Source: Oerskovia jenensis (lineage in GTDB: Bacteria; Actinomycetota; Actinomycetes; Actinomycetales; Cellulomonadaceae). From it: a stretch of DNA of 64,000 nucleotides. Below are positions 16,486-24,345 of this stretch, one piece after another. The position numbers were made by a program, and so were the translations under genes. Location: assembly GCF_016907235.1 (NCBI RefSeq), contig NZ_JAFBBO010000001.1, positions 3,968,001-4,032,000 on the forward strand, written 5' to 3'. The notes beneath the pieces were generated by a model. It made no database searches and was not told the DNA's origin. It saw only the letters and a program-made list of their open reading frames with translations. Within the stretch, counting starts at the first letter, position 1. Every line of letters starts with the position of its first letter.

Positions 16486-17031
16486 ATGAGCGACGTCCGC
16501 CTGGGCCGGTGCGAGCAGTGCGGCGGCGACGTGCAGTGGCTGCCGTGCTACGACGGCCGCCGTCGGGCCTTCGCTCTCGACGAGGTCCGCAGCGTGCACG
16601 CGGGGGACGAGGTGCGCTGGTTCCTGACGTCGAACCGGGGAGCGGTGCCGGGCACACAGCTCGCGTACAGGCCGACCATGCCGTTCAGGGTCCGGCACGT
16701 GTGCCAGCGCCAGCCCCAGGGCTACGGCACGGGCGGCGAGGACGGCATCGACAAGGCCAAGGCGCTGCGCTCGGCGCCGCAGGTTCGCGAGTTCCAGGTG
16801 CGCCCGCCCTACCGCTTCGGGTACCGCTGGGAGTCGGAGTGGGGGCACATCGTGCACCCGGACCGGGGCCTGTGCGGTGCCAAGGTCATCGGTGAGATGA
16901 CGCCGCGCGAGGCCGCGCGCCTGCCGACCATGCCCATGTGCAAGGAGTGCGTCGTGAGGTACCGTCGCCGCCACCCGCAGGACCCGGTCTTCCGGCCCGT
17001 CGAGCCCGACGGCCCGGCCGAGCCCTCCTGA
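16486..17031 (+). CDS. Hypothetical zinc-ribbon-like protein
   Basis: A 181-aa soluble protein I do not recognise. The N-terminus has CEQCGG and the C-terminal part has LCGAK and CKECVVRY, giving two CxxC-type knuckles that could bind zinc. The middle contains RVRHVCQRQ. The C-terminus is Arg- and Pro-rich. The ATG at 16486 is the first possible start after an in-frame stop; its Shine-Dalgarno is weak. It is followed after 49 nt by the 5'-nucleotidase gene and may be co-transcribed. Confidence 0.6.
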   Translation: MSDVRLGRCEQCGGDVQWLPCYDGRRRAFALDEVRSVHAGDEVRWFLTSNRGAVPGTQLAYRPTMPFRVRHVCQRQPQGYGTGGEDGIDKAKALRSAPQVREFQVRPPYRFGYRWESEWGHIVHPDRGLCGAKVIGEMTPREAARLPTMPMCKECVVRYRRRHPQDPVFRPVEPDGPAEPS

Positions 17032-17036
17032 GGCTC

Positions 17037-17072
17037 CCCGCCAGTCCCGACGAACCCGCCAGTCCCGACGAA
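17037..17072 (+). repeat. Perfect tandem duplication of an 18-mer
   Basis: CCCGCCAGTCCCGACGAA occurs at 17037-17054 and immediately again at 17055-17072, just before the AAGGAG Shine-Dalgarno of the 5'-nucleotidase gene. It looks like recent slippage. Confidence 0.9.
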
Positions 17073-17080
17073 GGAGCGCC

Positions 17081-18181
17081 GTGCCGCCCTACGACCTCGA
17101 TCACCGGCTCGTCGTCGGTGTCTCCTCGAGCGCCCTGTTCGACCTCTCGACGTCCCAGCGGGTCTTCGACGAGCAGGGGATCGACGCGTACCGCGCGTAC
17201 CAGGACCGGTACCGTGAGCGCACGCTCCGGCGCGGGGTCGCGTTCGAGTTCGTGCAGCGCCTCCTGAGCCTCAACGATCTCTCGCCCGACGCGCAGGACC
17301 CGCTCGTCGAGGTCTTCGTCCTGTCCAAGAACGACCCGTCGACGGGGCTGCGGGTCATGAGCTCGGTCGCGGCGTACGGGCTGCCCATCAGCCGGGCGAT
17401 CTTCACGCAGGGCCTCGCGCCGTACGCGTACATCCCGGCGCTCAACGTCTCGCTCTTCCTGTCGGGGGACGCGCGCGACGTCCGGACGGCGACCACGCTG
17501 GGGCACCCGGCCGGGCAGGTCCTGGGGAGCGCCGCCGTCGGGCATCTCGCCGCACCCGGCCCGACGGCGGAGCACCCGCCGGGAGCGCCCGTCCTCCCGG
17601 GTGGGAGCCCGGGCGAGGACCCGGACGGCGCGGCCGACGACGGCACCCTGCGCGTGGCCTTCGACTTCGACGGCGTGCTCGCCGACGACAGCGCCGAGCG
17701 CGTCTACCAGTCGAGCGGGATCGAGCAGTTCCACCAGTACGAGAGCGCGCGCAAGGTCACCGAGCACCACGCCGGGCCGATCCTGCCGTTCCTGCGGGCG
17801 CTGGGCACGATCCAGCGGCGCGAGGAGGAGCGTGCCGCCGAGGACCCGGCGTACCGGCCCCGGGTGCGCGTCTCGATCGTCACGGCCCGCAGCGCCCCGT
17901 CGCACGAGCGCGCCGTGAACACGCTGCGCTCGTGGGGAGTGACGGTGAACGACGCGTTCTTCCTGGGCGGCGCAGACAAGGGCCGCGTGCTGAGGGTCCT
18001 GCGGCCGCACATCTTCTTCGACGACCAGCGCGGGCACCTCGACCCGGTCTCGCGGGAGGTCGCGAGCGTCCTGGTGCCGTACGGCGTGACGAACGAGGCG
18101 CCGGTGACGGACGAGACGCCAGGTCCGGCACCCGAGCCCGGCGTGGCCGAGCCCGCGCCGGTTCCCGCACAGGTCGGCTGA
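17081..18181 (+). CDS. 5'-nucleotidase family protein (PF06189 type)
   Basis: Predicted cytosolic 5'-nucleotidase that dephosphorylates nucleoside monophosphates, 366 aa. The N-terminal part VVGVSSSALFDL and VEVFVLSKNDPSTGLR matches the family. The HAD-like catalytic motif is in VAFDFDGVLADD, with SIVTARSAPSHER and HIFFDDQRGHL completing motifs II-IV. A Gly/Pro-rich insert (~residues 145-185) separates the halves, and the C-terminus is a Pro/Glu tail. GTG start with AAGGAG 4 nt upstream. It lies between a zinc-ribbon protein and a DUF1353 protein on the same strand. Confidence 0.78.
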   Translation: MPPYDLDHRLVVGVSSSALFDLSTSQRVFDEQGIDAYRAYQDRYRERTLRRGVAFEFVQRLLSLNDLSPDAQDPLVEVFVLSKNDPSTGLRVMSSVAAYGLPISRAIFTQGLAPYAYIPALNVSLFLSGDARDVRTATTLGHPAGQVLGSAAVGHLAAPGPTAEHPPGAPVLPGGSPGEDPDGAADDGTLRVAFDFDGVLADDSAERVYQSSGIEQFHQYESARKVTEHHAGPILPFLRALGTIQRREEERAAEDPAYRPRVRVSIVTARSAPSHERAVNTLRSWGVTVNDAFFLGGADKGRVLRVLRPHIFFDDQRGHLDPVSREVASVLVPYGVTNEAPVTDETPGPAPEPGVAEPAPVPAQVG

Positions 18182-18191
18182 GGCGGTCCCC

Positions 18192-19088
18192 GTGCCGTTC
18201 GTCGCGCCGCTGCCGGGCGACCCGGACCGCTGGGCCCCGGCCGCGACGGTCGACCTGCGCCAGCTACCCGTCTCGGGGCGGTGGAAGGTCTGGTTCGAGG
18301 TGCTGACCCCGTTCGGGTACACCTCTCGCCCCGCCGATGAGCAGACGGCGTCCGGGCCGGTGTGGCACCGGGAGGCGGTCGAGCAGACCGTCCCGACCGG
18401 CCTCGTGACCGACCTCGCGTCGGTCCCCATGCCGTTGTGGGGAGTGGTCGCGAGCTACGGGCGCCAGACGCTCCCCGCGATCCTGCACGACGCGACCTCG
18501 CGGGCGCTCGCGGACTCCGACCGACCGGCGAGCAGCAGGCGGGCCGCACGCCGCGACGCCGACCGCCTCTTCCGAGGCACCCTGCGCGAGACGGGCACGG
18601 GCCCGGTCCGTCGGTGGCTCATGTGGGCCGCGGTCCGGATCTTCGGGAGCCTGCCGGTTGCGGTCGTGTTCCTGCTCGCCGTGGTCGCCGGGCTCGTCGC
18701 GCTCGGCCTGCGGGTGGCCGGGGCGGGGACCGGCGGGGGGAGCCCGTGGTTCGTGGGTGCCGTCGTCGTGGCTGCCGCCTGCCTCGGTGTGCTGCTCGTG
18801 CTGGCGGTCTGGGTCGGGTTCGAGTCGCGCCCGCGCCCTACCCCGGGCGGCACCGAGCGGGTCCGCTGGGTGCCCGCCGCGTCCGGCAGCGTGCTCGGCG
18901 CGGTCGCGACCGGTCTCGTCGCGCTGCCCGTGCTGCTCCCGCTGATCCTGCTCACGTTCGTGACCGAGCTCGTCGTCGGGCTGGGGGAGGGCGGCCGAGC
19001 GGGTGTCCGGGCGCAGGGCGCTCCGACGGGCCGGGGCTCGACGGACGCGCTCCCGACCACCCGCATCACGTACCCGGCGGCCGGGTGA
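18192..19088 (+). CDS. DUF1353 domain membrane protein
   Basis: A 298-aa protein. The N-terminal ~130 residues form a DUF1353 domain (VTDLASVPMPLWG, then ILHDATSRAL), a family of unknown function often seen in phage and gene-transfer-agent neighbourhoods. After it come three to four predicted membrane segments (about residues 145-170, 180-205, 235-265) and a short tail. The fusion of DUF1353 to membrane segments is not what I expect of the phage versions. The GTG at 18192 lies 10 nt after the nucleotidase stop. Confidence 0.7.
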   Translation: MPFVAPLPGDPDRWAPAATVDLRQLPVSGRWKVWFEVLTPFGYTSRPADEQTASGPVWHREAVEQTVPTGLVTDLASVPMPLWGVVASYGRQTLPAILHDATSRALADSDRPASSRRAARRDADRLFRGTLRETGTGPVRRWLMWAAVRIFGSLPVAVVFLLAVVAGLVALGLRVAGAGTGGGSPWFVGAVVVAAACLGVLLVLAVWVGFESRPRPTPGGTERVRWVPAASGSVLGAVATGLVALPVLLPLILLTFVTELVVGLGEGGRAGVRAQGAPTGRGSTDALPTTRITYPAAG

Positions 19089-19147
19089 CTTCTCGCCCAG
19101 CCCGCCTCCGAGACCGCTGGGCTCACCGGCGCCCGTCGTCGCGCCCG

Positions 19148-19153
19148 TAGGCT
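19148..19153 (+). promoter_or_regulatory. -10 box (TAGGCT) for leaderless GDPD transcript
   Basis: TAGGCT, 6 nt, then the GTG at 19160; no Shine-Dalgarno. Confidence 0.6.
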
Positions 19154-19159
19154 GCGCTC

Positions 19160-21112
19160 GTGCCCTCCGCCGCCCGCACCGCTCCGCGACCCCTCGACGG
19201 CCAGGAGGGGCCGAAGCTCCTGCTCCCCGCGGCCCGCACGGTCCGCGCGCACCTGCCGACCTACCTCCTGACCGTCGTCCTCCTCCAGGGCGTCACGGGC
19301 CTGGTCGTCGTCCCGTTCATGGTGTGGCTGTTCGACCGGGCGCTCGCGGTCGCGGGCGTTCCCTCGTTCACGCACCTCGACGTGGTGCGGGTCCTGTCGA
19401 GCCCGGGCGCGGTGCTCCTGCTGGTGCTGCTGGCTCTGGGCGCCTCGGTCGTGGTCCTCGTCCAGCAGGGGGCGTTCCTCGCGATCGGCGCGCGCGTGCG
19501 GGCGGGGGAGCCCGTCTCGGTGCGCGGCGTCGCGCACGACCTCGCCCGCGCGAGCCGCCGGCTCCTCGGCCCTCAGCTCGCGCTGTTCGTCGGGTACTTC
19601 TTCGTGCTCGTCCCGGTGGGTGGGTTCGGCATGGCGGCGTTCCTCGTGCGGGGCATCGCGATCCCGGACTTCGTCGTCGGGGAGCTCCTGAAGTTCGACG
19701 GCGGCCTGTCCGTCTACCTCGTGTTCCTCGCGGGAGTCCTGTTCCTCAACCTGCGCCTGGTGCTGACGCTCGCGGTCCTGCTGACCTCCGACGAGTCCGT
19801 CGCGGGGGCCATGGCCGCGAGCTGGCGCGCGACCCGTCGGTCGTGGCCGCGCCTCCTGGGGGTGTTCGCGGTCGTGGGGCTGGGGGTGCTCGTGGTCGCC
19901 GCGGGGGTCGTGACGCTCGCGCTCGTCCCGACGCGGGTCGCGGACCTGCACGCGCCCGGCCTCGCACCCGTGGTCGCGGGAGCGACGCTCACGGTCGTGC
20001 AGGTGGTCGGGTTCGTGCTCGCGGGGTTCGTCACGGCGCTCCTCACCCAGGTCGTGGTCGCGTTCGCGGCGGAGCACCGGGCGTCGCTGCCCGACGGCGC
20101 CGCTCGGGCCGGGAGCAGCGCGCCCGCGACCGAGGTGGTCGTCCCGTCCGCCGGGGCAGGACCAGGAGCGCCCGCGGGAGACTCCGCAGTGTCGGCGCAC
20201 GGGTCGGCGAGCGTACCGCGGGTCCTGCGCCGCGGCCTGGCGGGCCGACCGCGCGCTGTGCGCGCCGCCGTCGGGCTGGTTGCCGTGCTGGTGCTCCTCG
20301 CCGTCACGGTGGCCAACACCCGCGCCATGACGACCCTCGCGCGCGAGGAGCCCGGCGCGGTGATCGCGCACCGGGGCGACCCGGGCGGCGGGGTCGAGAA
20401 CTCGATCGCGTCGCTCGAGTCGGCCGCGGCGCTCGGTGCGGACTACGTCGAGCTCGACGTGCTCCAGGCCGCGGACGGCGGGCTCGTCGTCTTCCACGAC
20501 CTGACCCTGCGCCGGCTCGCGGGCTCCGACCGTGCCGTGCACACCATGACCCTCGACGAGCTGACCGCGACCACGATCCGCCAGGGCGGGTTCGAGGCGA
20601 CGATCCCGTCGCTCGAGGAGTTCGTGGAGCGTGCCCGCGAGCTCGACGTACCGCTCCTGGTCGAGCTCAAGGCGCACGGCCACGAGACACCGACGTTCGT
20701 CGCGGACGTCGTCGCGCTCCTGCGGGCGCAGGGTGTCGCGGACGACTACCTGGTCCAGTCGATCTACCCCGAGCAGGCCGACGAGGTGCGGGCGCTCGGC
20801 CCCGAGATCGCGGTCGGCTACGTCGTCCCGTTCCTGCGTGGAGCACTGGGCGACCTGCCCGTCGACTTCGTGGCGATCGAGCAGTCCTCCGACTCCTCCC
20901 GCGTGCGCGCCGAGGCCCGTGCGGCCGGAATCGACGTCTACGTCTGGACCGTGAACGACCCCGCCGCGATGCGCGCCCAGCTCCGGAGCGGCGTCGACGG
21001 CATCATCACGAGCAGCCCGCGCCGTGCCGTAGCCGAGCGCGCCGTGGTGCGCGACGACACGGCGCTGTCCACGCGGCTCGAGGACGAGCTGCGCGACGCG
21101 CTCGCCTGGTGA
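19160..21112 (+). CDS. Membrane-anchored glycerophosphodiester phosphodiesterase
   Basis: Hydrolyses glycerophosphodiesters to glycerol-3-phosphate and an alcohol. The 650-aa protein has an N-terminal GDPD-associated membrane domain (about seven segments to residue ~305), a Pro/Ala/Gly linker, another segment near 375-390, then a GDPD TIM barrel. The active site shows AHRGDPGGGVENS (His404, Glu and Asn) and YVELDVLQ (metal Glu and Asp), with VVFHDLTLRR holding the second His. The catalytic domain is probably outside the membrane, acting on lipid or teichoic-acid-derived diesters. GTG start with no Shine-Dalgarno. It converges on the 21141 gene with a 28-nt gap. Confidence 0.88.
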   Translation: MPSAARTAPRPLDGQEGPKLLLPAARTVRAHLPTYLLTVVLLQGVTGLVVVPFMVWLFDRALAVAGVPSFTHLDVVRVLSSPGAVLLLVLLALGASVVVLVQQGAFLAIGARVRAGEPVSVRGVAHDLARASRRLLGPQLALFVGYFFVLVPVGGFGMAAFLVRGIAIPDFVVGELLKFDGGLSVYLVFLAGVLFLNLRLVLTLAVLLTSDESVAGAMAASWRATRRSWPRLLGVFAVVGLGVLVVAAGVVTLALVPTRVADLHAPGLAPVVAGATLTVVQVVGFVLAGFVTALLTQVVVAFAAEHRASLPDGAARAGSSAPATEVVVPSAGAGPGAPAGDSAVSAHGSASVPRVLRRGLAGRPRAVRAAVGLVAVLVLLAVTVANTRAMTTLAREEPGAVIAHRGDPGGGVENSIASLESAAALGADYVELDVLQAADGGLVVFHDLTLRRLAGSDRAVHTMTLDELTATTIRQGGFEATIPSLEEFVERARELDVPLLVELKAHGHETPTFVADVVALLRAQGVADDYLVQSIYPEQADEVRALGPEIAVGYVVPFLRGALGDLPVDFVAIEQSSDSSRVRAEARAAGIDVYVWTVNDPAAMRAQLRSGVDGIITSSPRRAVAERAVVRDDTALSTRLEDELRDALAW

Positions 21113-21140
21113 CGGCCGGCCTCCGCGGACCCGCGAGGTC

Positions 21141-22166
21141 TCAGGACTCGGTGGTCGATGGGTCGGTGGTCAGGTAGACCGGCATGTAGTCGTCGATCGT
21201 GAGTCGCCACAGGCCGGGGGCGCCCGCGGGCACGGGGAGGCAGACGTTGCCCGAGACGGACTCGTCCGTGGACATGAACCCCTTGCCCGTCAGGCCGTCG
21301 GGCACGACGCCGCACCGGCCGTCGAAGACGGTCCCCGTCCCGTCGACCAGCTCCAGGGTGATGGACTGCGGCGCGCTCGCCTCGAGCGAGGGGCCGAAGT
21401 ACGTCGCGTGGACGGGGACGATCCAGTACTCCATGCCGTCGGCGGGCGGCACGTTGACGTCGTTGTGCGCGAGGACCTCGGCGGTCGCCTCGTAGGGTGC
21501 GTCGAGCAGGACCGACCACTCCTCGGTGTAGACCTCGTCCGAGAGGAGCCAGGGGTCCTCGACCGTGCCACCGTCGCGGCCCGCGACGTCCTCGTCGCCG
21601 TAGGTGTCCCACGACTCCTCGTCGGGGACCGGTCCCAGGGGCCACGGGTCGGCCGCCGCGCCCGCGTCCGCGAACAGCTCGTTGCCCGCCACCACGGCCA
21701 GGGTCACGCTGGTCGCGCCGACGCCCCCGATCACCAGGCCCGCGACCCCCGCGAGCACACCGACCAGGACGCGCGAGGGCCCCGTCCTCCCCCCGGGAGT
21801 GCCCGGGACGACCGGGGGGCTCGCGTACGGGGACAGGGGCGCGGCCGAGCGGTGCGAGGCCTCGTGACCCGGGCCGTACGCGCCGCCGTGCCCGGCGTAC
21901 GGACCGGGGGCGCCCGGGCCGCCGTCCCCGTGCTGCGGGGCTGGTGGGTACGCGGCGTACGGGTTGCGTGCCGCAGCCCCGGCCGGTGCGGCCGTCCCGG
22001 GGCCGGGGTACGCCGTCGCCACGGGGTACCCCGCGGCCGGAGGAGCCGTCGCAGCCGGGCTCGCCGGCGGGACGGGCGACGGGGCCGTCGGGGAGGCGGG
22101 ACCGGGTGCCCCCGCGCCGGAGGGATGGTTCGGGGACGACGAGGGCGGGGCGAACAGGTCACTCAC
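21141..22166 (-). CDS. Pro-rich single-pass membrane protein of unknown function
   Basis: A 341-aa protein. Residues 1-130 are Pro/Ala/Gly/Tyr-rich and disordered, typical of cytoplasmic tails on actinobacterial membrane proteins. One hydrophobic helix (~132-162, VLVGVLAGVAGLVIGGVG) is followed by an extracellular beta-rich domain of ~180 residues, with a Cys pair (GRCGVVPDG and NVCLPVP) and a DUF4352-like feel (EYWIVPVHATYFGPS). GTG start with GGAG upstream. The aceBA operon terminator lies just upstream. Confidence 0.6.
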   Translation of the reverse strand: MSDLFAPPSSSPNHPSGAGAPGPASPTAPSPVPPASPAATAPPAAGYPVATAYPGPGTAAPAGAAARNPYAAYPPAPQHGDGGPGAPGPYAGHGGAYGPGHEASHRSAAPLSPYASPPVVPGTPGGRTGPSRVLVGVLAGVAGLVIGGVGATSVTLAVVAGNELFADAGAAADPWPLGPVPDEESWDTYGDEDVAGRDGGTVEDPWLLSDEVYTEEWSVLLDAPYEATAEVLAHNDVNVPPADGMEYWIVPVHATYFGPSLEASAPQSITLELVDGTGTVFDGRCGVVPDGLTGKGFMSTDESVSGNVCLPVPAGAPGLWRLTIDDYMPVYLTTDPSTTES

Positions 22167-22307
22167 GAAGGCTCCACGGGGCGACGGGACCGGACGGTCC
22201 AGGAAGGGTGTCGCTCGGCAGCTCGCGCGCCGTGCGGGTGGATCATCGCACCCTCCGGACCTGGCGCGCCAGTGGTATCTGTGCAGTTCAGCCGGTGTTC
22301 TGTGTGC

Positions 22308-22364
22308 GCGAGAACGGGGTTGAGGTCGTCATCCCCTCGATGACGACCTCAACCCCGTTCTCGC
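22308..22364 (-). terminator. 26-bp perfect hairpin downstream of aceB
   Basis: 22308-22333 and 22339-22364 are perfect inverted repeats with a 5-nt CCCTC loop. It sits between the aceB stop and the start of the next minus-strand gene, so it most likely ends the aceA-aceB message. Confidence 0.8.
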
Positions 22365-22442
22365 CAGCCGGCCAGACCGTCGGCCGGCCAGTCAGCCAGC
22401 CAGTCAGCCGGCCAGCCAGCTCGCCAGCCAGCCAGCCGGCGC
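22364..22442. repeat. Degenerate tetranucleotide run (CCAG/CCGG)
   Basis: About 80 nt made almost entirely of CCAG, TCAG, CCGG and close variants in 4-nt steps, between the terminator hairpin and the aceB stop. It lies in the 3' untranslated part of aceB. Typical slippage-prone low complexity. Confidence 0.75.
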
Positions 22443-22450
22443 TCAGGTGG

Positions 22451-24232
22451 TCAGCCCTCGCGCGGGCCGTCCACGGCCGACCCGACCAGGAACTGCGAGT
22501 ACGCCCCGATGGTCAGGAACGTCGGGAAGTCCTCGGCGAGGGCGACGGCGCGGAACACGTGCGCGGCGTCGTCGATCCGGTTGCCCTCGCCGCGCGGCAG
22601 GTCGTCGACGACCTCCGCGAGCAGCGCCTCGACGCGGGCCCGCGTGATGGGCACCCCGTTGTCGGTGCGCGTGCCGGACGCGATCCACTGCCACACCTGC
22701 GAGCGCGAGATCTCGGCCGTCGCGGCGTCCTCCATGAGGTGGTCGATCGCCGCGGCCCCCACGCCGCGCAGCCACGACTCGATGTACCGGACGCCCACCG
22801 AGACGTTGGACCGCAGCCCGGCCGCGGTGACCGTCGCGCCCGCACGGCGCACCGACCCGATGTCGAGCAGCTCGTGCTGCCCCACCCTCACGTCGTCGCG
22901 CAGGCGCGAGACCTGGTGCGGCCGGTCGCCCAGCACGGCGTCGAACTCGGCGCGCGCCGCGGGGATGAGGTCGGGGTGCGCGACCCAGGTGCCGTCGAAC
23001 CCGTCGCCCGCCTCGCGCCGCTTGTCCGCGCGGACCTGCTCGAACGCCTTCTCGGTCACGTCCGGGCGGCGGCGGTCGGGGATGAACGCGCTCATGCCGC
23101 CGATCGCGTGCGCCCCGCGCCGGTGGCACGTCGCGACGAGGAGCTCGGTGTAGGCCCGCATGAACGGGGCGGTCATGGGCACCTGCGAACGGTCGGGCAG
23201 GACGTATTGGTCGCCGCGCGTGCGGAACGACTTGATGACGGAGAAGAGGTAGTCCCAGCGCCCCGCGTTGAGCCCCGCGCAGTGGTCGCGCAGCTCGTGC
23301 AGGATCTCCTCCATCTCGAACGCGGCGGGCAGGGTCTCGACGAGCACGGTCGCGCGGATCGTGCCCTGCTCGATCCCCAGGTACTCCTGCGCGAACACGA
23401 ACACGTCGTTCCAGACGCGCGCCTCGCGGTAGCCCTCGAGCTTGGGCAGGTAGAAGTACGGTCCGCGGCCGCGCTCGACGAGCTCGCGCGCGTTGTGGAA
23501 GAAGTACAGCCCGAAGTCCACGAGCGAGGCCGACGCCGAGACCGCCACGCCCGCACGGTCGACGTAGCGCAGGTGCTTCTCGATGAGGTGCCAGCCGCGG
23601 GGCCGGAACACGATGGTCGGCAGGTCGGTCAGCTCGGTCGAGCGCAGCGCGTACTCCTTGCCCTCGGGTGAGGTGAACGCGAGCGTGCCGCGGATCGCGT
23701 CGTGCAGCGCGAGCTGGCCCTCGATCACGTTGCGCCACGTGGGCGACGACGCGTCCTCCTGGTCGGCGAGCCACACCTTGGCGTCCGAGTTGAGCGCGTT
23801 GATCGCCATCTTGGGGTCGGTGGGGCCGGTGATCTCGACGCGGCGGTCCTCGAGCCCGGGGGCGCCGTGCGAGCCGGCGACGCGCCACGAGGGGTCGTCG
23901 CGCACGGGCCGGGTCGCGGCGCGAAAGTCGGGGTCGATCCCGTCGGCCACGTCCTGGCGGCGCTGCTGGCGGTCCATGAGCAGCCCGTGGCGGGCGGCCA
24001 GGAAGCGGTCGTGCAGGGCGGTCAGGAAGTCGAGGGCGCCCGGGGTCAGGATCTCGCGGTAGCGCTCGCCGAGGGACCCGGTGACGTCCAGGGTGCCCGA
24101 CGGTGTCGCGCGCCGCGCGTCGTCGTCGCGCCCGTCGTGGTGGCCCGGCTGGGGGCCGGGGGAGGCGGGTTGGTCGGACGAGGTGCGTGACGTCGTCGGG
24201 CCGGAGGAGTGGGTCGTGAGGGTGCTGGGCAT
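22451..24232 (-). CDS. aceB: Malate synthase A
   Basis: Condenses glyoxylate and acetyl-CoA to malate in the glyoxylate shunt, 593 aa. A ~50-residue Ser/Thr/Pro/Asp-rich N-terminal extension precedes the malate synthase A fold. Characteristic blocks are KVWLADQEDASSPTW (metal and substrate Asp/Glu), FRPRGWHLIEKH, MEEILHELRDH, GRWDYLFS and RWHGAHAIGGMSAF-like CHRRGAHAIGGMSA. The C-terminal WLRGVGAAAIDHLMEDAAT segment carries the catalytic Asp region. It is transcribed after aceA across a 113-nt gap full of inverted repeats and has its own GGAG before the ATG. Confidence 0.95.
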   Translation of the reverse strand: MPSTLTTHSSGPTTSRTSSDQPASPGPQPGHHDGRDDDARRATPSGTLDVTGSLGERYREILTPGALDFLTALHDRFLAARHGLLMDRQQRRQDVADGIDPDFRAATRPVRDDPSWRVAGSHGAPGLEDRRVEITGPTDPKMAINALNSDAKVWLADQEDASSPTWRNVIEGQLALHDAIRGTLAFTSPEGKEYALRSTELTDLPTIVFRPRGWHLIEKHLRYVDRAGVAVSASASLVDFGLYFFHNARELVERGRGPYFYLPKLEGYREARVWNDVFVFAQEYLGIEQGTIRATVLVETLPAAFEMEEILHELRDHCAGLNAGRWDYLFSVIKSFRTRGDQYVLPDRSQVPMTAPFMRAYTELLVATCHRRGAHAIGGMSAFIPDRRRPDVTEKAFEQVRADKRREAGDGFDGTWVAHPDLIPAARAEFDAVLGDRPHQVSRLRDDVRVGQHELLDIGSVRRAGATVTAAGLRSNVSVGVRYIESWLRGVGAAAIDHLMEDAATAEISRSQVWQWIASGTRTDNGVPITRARVEALLAEVVDDLPRGEGNRIDDAAHVFRAVALAEDFPTFLTIGAYSQFLVGSAVDGPREG

Positions 24233-24256
24233 GGCGTGCTCCGATGGTCTGTGCCG

Positions 24257-24324
24257 CGAGGTAGAGGGGAGTGGTCGAGGTAGAGGGCTGGAGCCCTCTA
24301 CCTCGACGCGAGACCTCTACCTCG
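24257..24324 (-). repeat. Nested intercistronic hairpins between aceA and aceB
   Basis: The 11-mer CGAGGTAGAGG occurs at 24257-24267 and 24276-24286, and its complement at 24295-24305 and 24314-24324. The inner pair forms a 15-bp perfect stem with a GG loop (24275-24306) and the outer pair an 11-bp stem. It lies between two co-directional genes of one pathway, so it may act as a partial terminator or mRNA stabiliser. Confidence 0.8.
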
Positions 24325-24345
24325 GCGCGGCGGGCGGGGCGGGGC

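Noticed and set aside
17401-18181. Class C acid phosphatase instead of 5'-nucleotidase
   Set aside because: There is no signal peptide, and the N-terminal blocks belong to the cytosolic 5'-nucleotidase family.
22308-22442. CRISPR or insertion-sequence end
   Set aside because: A single hairpin and a tetranucleotide run; no spaced repeats, no transposase frame, no target duplication.
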